DNA from: Bacteroidia bacterium
Lineage (GTDB): Bacteria > Bacteroidota > Bacteroidia > NS11-12g > UBA9320
Length of the DNA: 7,719 bases
Assembly (NCBI GenBank): GCA_013042025.1
Contig: JABDQY010000008.1
Span: 1-7,719 of the forward strand
Direction: 5' to 3'
The stretch's first letter is position 1, and the number at the start of each line of letters is the position of its first letter. The notes beneath the pieces were generated by a model that was not told the origin of the DNA, made no database searches, and saw only the letters and a program-made list of their open reading frames with translations. Below are positions 6,134-7,719 of the stretch, piece by piece. The translations under genes were made by a program, and so were the position numbers.

Positions 6134-6979
6134 GTGAGATTCTTATTTGTCTACAATAAGAAAGCAGGTAAACGATTTGAACCTTCAATTGTAGAGCAGA
6201 TAAGCACGAGTATGCCTTCTGAGGCAGAATTCGAATTTGTAGATATTCGCGAATTTGAATCAACAAATGATTTAACCTCATATGACGTTTATGTTGCCAT
6301 TGGTGGAGATGGTACAGTGAATTATGTAGCATCTAAATGTTATGAGTATAATAAGGTGCTAGCGGTTATTCCTAAGGGCTCTGGTGATGGTTTAGCACGT
6401 TTTCTAGGAATATCAAGGAATATTCAACAAGCTCTTTCTGTTGTCCTAAATGGGAATAAGATAGAGATTGACGTTGCATTTGTTTCAGACCTGTTCTTTA
6501 TAAATGTTGCAGGCACTGGTTTTGAGGCGAAAGTAGCACACAAATTTGGTGCAGAAGGTATTCGCGGGTTATGGGGTTACATAAGAACTATAAAACAAAT
6601 TTTCAAAAAGCATGAAGAGCGTGAAGTTAGCCTTACGGTAGATGGTCATAAAAAGAAAATCACCTATTTTAGTTTGAGTATTGCCAATGGGTCGCAATGG
6701 GGAAATAATTTTGAAATTGCTAGTAAGGCAGATATACAAGATGGATTGCTGGATGTAGCAGTAATGCGAAAACCCAAACTCAGTCAAATACCTGCTCTCA
6801 TTGCCTACTTAAAAAACAAGCAGCAAAAAAGTAGTCAGCTATTTGAATATTACAAAGCAGCGGAAATAGATATTAAAAAGAGCGGAAAAAAATGGCACAT
6901 TGATGGAGAGCCTATCATATTAAAGAACAAGAAGTCAATACGAGTCGAGGAAAAAGGAATTAAAATAATTGTACCATGA
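6134..6979 (+). CDS. Diacylglycerol/lipid kinase family protein (DagK/YegS type)
   Basis: This 281-residue soluble lipid kinase should phosphorylate diacylglycerol or a related lipid with ATP at the membrane surface, feeding phospholipid turnover. The N-terminal half carries the nucleotide motif GGDGTVN (57-63) and KGSGDGLAR (81-89). The C-terminal beta-sandwich contains GTGFEA (127-132), the metal-site-like QDGLLDV (202-208) and DGEP (258-261). Length fits the family. Two positions depart from what I would expect: Asp in GSGDG where Asn is usual, and Glu in GFEA where Asp is usual; both are conservative. It starts with GTG directly after the stop of the transketolase subunit (0 bases between them), and the next in-frame Met lies too far in (residue 27) to keep the first strand MRFLFVYNKKAG. 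It ends with an ATGA overlap onto the next gene. The true lipid substrate is not readable from sequence. Confidence 0.88.
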   Translation: MRFLFVYNKKAGKRFEPSIVEQISTSMPSEAEFEFVDIREFESTNDLTSYDVYVAIGGDGTVNYVASKCYEYNKVLAVIPKGSGDGLARFLGISRNIQQALSVVLNGNKIEIDVAFVSDLFFINVAGTGFEAKVAHKFGAEGIRGLWGYIRTIKQIFKKHEEREVSLTVDGHKKKITYFSLSIANGSQWGNNFEIASKADIQDGLLDVAVMRKPKLSQIPALIAYLKNKQQKSSQLFEYYKAAEIDIKKSGKKWHIDGEPIILKNKKSIRVEEKGIKIIVP

Positions 6980-7347
6980 GCAAAAAGAAAAAAATGGAAA
7001 AATTAGATTTGTCTAACTTTTTCAAAAGCCCAACTGATGATGGATTTAAGGTTTTAACTGAAAGTGATGGAACGGAAAAAGAAGTCTCTCATAACTTACC
7101 TCCCAATGCACAAAAGCTTTTTGTACGCAAAGAGAAAAAAGGTAGAGGTGGTAAAGTAGTTACGATGATTGAAGGATACAAAGGAAACCCGCAAACCTTA
7201 GAAGCACTTTGCAAAAAGATTAAACAACAATGTGGTGTAGGTGGTGCTACAAAGGGCAAAGACATTGTAATTCAGGGGGATATCGCAGACAAAGTAGTCC
7301 ATATTCTAATAAAAAGTGGATATAATGCTAAAAAAACTACAATGTAA
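6976..7347 (+). CDS. SUI1/eIF1-family translation factor (YciH-like)
   Basis: This small basic protein of 123 residues is a bacterial homologue of eIF1/SUI1. Eukaryotic eIF1 controls start-codon selection on the small ribosomal subunit; the bacterial role (YciH) is less clear and may be ribosome-associated. A variable N-terminus starting MSKKKK is followed by the SUI1 fold at about 48-118: FVRKEKKGRGGKVVTMIEG (49-67), then LEALCKKIKQQCGVGGATKG (75-94) and IVIQGDIADKVVHIL (97-111). The GVGGATKG loop is characteristic. Its ATG overlaps the lipid-kinase stop as ATGA, suggesting translational coupling. A second ATG at 6994 would remove the MSKKKK start that family members commonly have, so 6976 is preferred. 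The stop is followed within 3 bases by the pckA promoter, leaving no room for a terminator of its own. Confidence 0.9.
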   Translation: MSKKKKMEKLDLSNFFKSPTDDGFKVLTESDGTEKEVSHNLPPNAQKLFVRKEKKGRGGKVVTMIEGYKGNPQTLEALCKKIKQQCGVGGATKGKDIVIQGDIADKVVHILIKSGYNAKKTTM

Positions 7348-7349
7348 GA

Positions 7350-7380
7350 TTGTGTAAAGTTTAAGGTAACTTTACCTTTG
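7350..7380 (+). promoter_or_regulatory. pckA: Bacteroidota-type promoter for pckA
   Basis: A perfect -7 element, TACCTTTG, lies at 7373-7380, with TTG at 7350-7352 placed 20 bases upstream. Transcription should start near 7384-7388, so the leader before the ATG at 7392 would be only about 4-8 bases, close to leaderless. The ten bases TACCTTTGCA are identical to those at the desaturase promoter. Confidence 0.7.
7354..7378. promoter_or_regulatory. Two overlapping dyads inside the pckA promoter
   Basis: GTAAAGTT (7354-7361) and AACTTTAC (7368-7375) form a perfect 8-bp inverted repeat with a 6-base spacer. Overlapping it, AAGGTAA (7363-7369) and TTACCTT (7372-7378) form a perfect 7-2-7 repeat. 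Both lie between the -33 and -7 elements or on the -7 element. A stem of this AT content with no T-tract is a poor terminator, so an operator for carbon-source control of pckA is the better reading. That role is an inference. Confidence 0.4.
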
Positions 7381-7391
7381 CACCTTATATT

Positions 7392-7719
7392 ATGAAGTCA
7401 AATCCAATTACGGACAAGGTTTTTGATTTAGCCTCGAAAACCCACAAAAACTTAAGTCTAGAAGCACTATTAAAAGCTGCTACAGAAAGAAACGAAGGTC
7501 GTATTACAAGTACAGGTGCATTGGCGGCTGATACTGGTAAATTTACAGGTAGATCTCCAAAAGATAAGTTCTCGGTTGAAGACGATTTAACAAGAGATCA
7601 GGTATGGTGGGGTGAGATAAATCAACCTTATGCACCTGAAAAATTTGATGCTTTATTAGAAAAAGTAATTCAACATTATAAGGGGAAAGAAATTTTTGTT
7701 AGAGATGCCTATGCTTGTG
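7392..7719 (+). CDS. pckA: ATP-dependent phosphoenolpyruvate carboxykinase, N-terminal part (cut by window edge)
   Basis: The gene starts at ATG 7392 and runs open for 109 codons to the window edge. The enzyme converts oxaloacetate and ATP to phosphoenolpyruvate, CO2 and ADP, the first committed step of gluconeogenesis from TCA intermediates. The ATP-type family is recognised by TGALAADTGKFTGRSPKDKF (41-60), whose R54 should contact the substrate, and by VWWGEIN (71-77) and IFVRDAYA (101-108). The kinase P-loop and catalytic metal ligands lie beyond the window. The full protein is normally about 530-540 residues, so roughly a fifth is shown. It has its own promoter 44 bases downstream of the SUI1-like gene and so is probably a separate transcription unit, although read-through from upstream is possible. 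Confidence 0.93.
   Translation, partial: MKSNPITDKVFDLASKTHKNLSLEALLKAATERNEGRITSTGALAADTGKFTGRSPKDKFSVEDDLTRDQVWWGEINQPYAPEKFDALLEKVIQHYKGKEIFVRDAYAC

Noticed and set aside
7354..7375. 8-bp hairpin after the SUI1-like gene as an intrinsic terminator
   Set aside because: The stem has only three G-C pairs, there is no T-tract after it, and it lies inside the pckA promoter.
1..7719. Novel defence, mobile or CRISPR-like system
   Set aside because: No integrase, transposase, nuclease, toxin pair, spacer array or terminal repeats are seen. The identified genes are mostly metabolic or housekeeping, with base composition that looks uniform by eye.

Overview
The window is AT-rich, compact DNA that looks like a chromosome segment from a marine-type Bacteroidota bacterium (Flavobacteriia, perhaps near Cryomorphaceae/Crocinitomicaceae; this placement is an inference). 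Four things point that way: -7 elements of the Bacteroidota form TAnnTTTG, little or no Shine-Dalgarno sequence before most genes, a transketolase encoded as two separate subunits, and a QVEHH-type acyl desaturase. I see no mobile element, CRISPR array, tRNA, rRNA or phage signature. Nothing here convincingly forms a new defence or mobile system.

Layout. Positions 1-57 hold the first codons of an unidentified minus-strand gene that diverges from a fatty-acid desaturase (194-1300, +). The promoter region between them is full of GCAT-containing dyads. The desaturase converges on, and overlaps by 4 bases, a COG2509-type FAD-dependent dehydrogenase (1297-2850, -). A 73-base divergent gap follows. 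Then comes a tight plus-strand cluster: transketolase N-terminal subunit (2924-3772), a secreted von Willebrand factor A (vWA) protein (3811-5013, with a displaced C-terminus up to 5171), transketolase C-terminal subunit (5180-6133), a diacylglycerol-kinase-like lipid kinase (6134-6979) and a SUI1/YciH-family protein (6976-7347). The last gene, pckA (ATP-type PEP carboxykinase), has its own promoter and runs off the right edge.

How the genes relate. The two transketolase halves together should form one thiamine-diphosphate enzyme of the non-oxidative pentose phosphate pathway. pckA adds a gluconeogenic step, so the right half leans towards central carbon metabolism. The desaturase and lipid kinase act on membrane lipids. 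The vWA gene sits between the two transketolase halves and has no obvious metabolic link to them.

The most notable point is that the vWA gene is frameshifted. Its reading frame leaves the conserved C-terminal repeat at an A6 run (4960-4965), and the missing 68 residues are intact in the -1 frame as far as the stop at 5169-5171. The cause could be a real mutation, a sequencing error or slippage; the sequence alone cannot decide. Also worth checking are the dyad symmetries overlapping the desaturase and pckA promoters.
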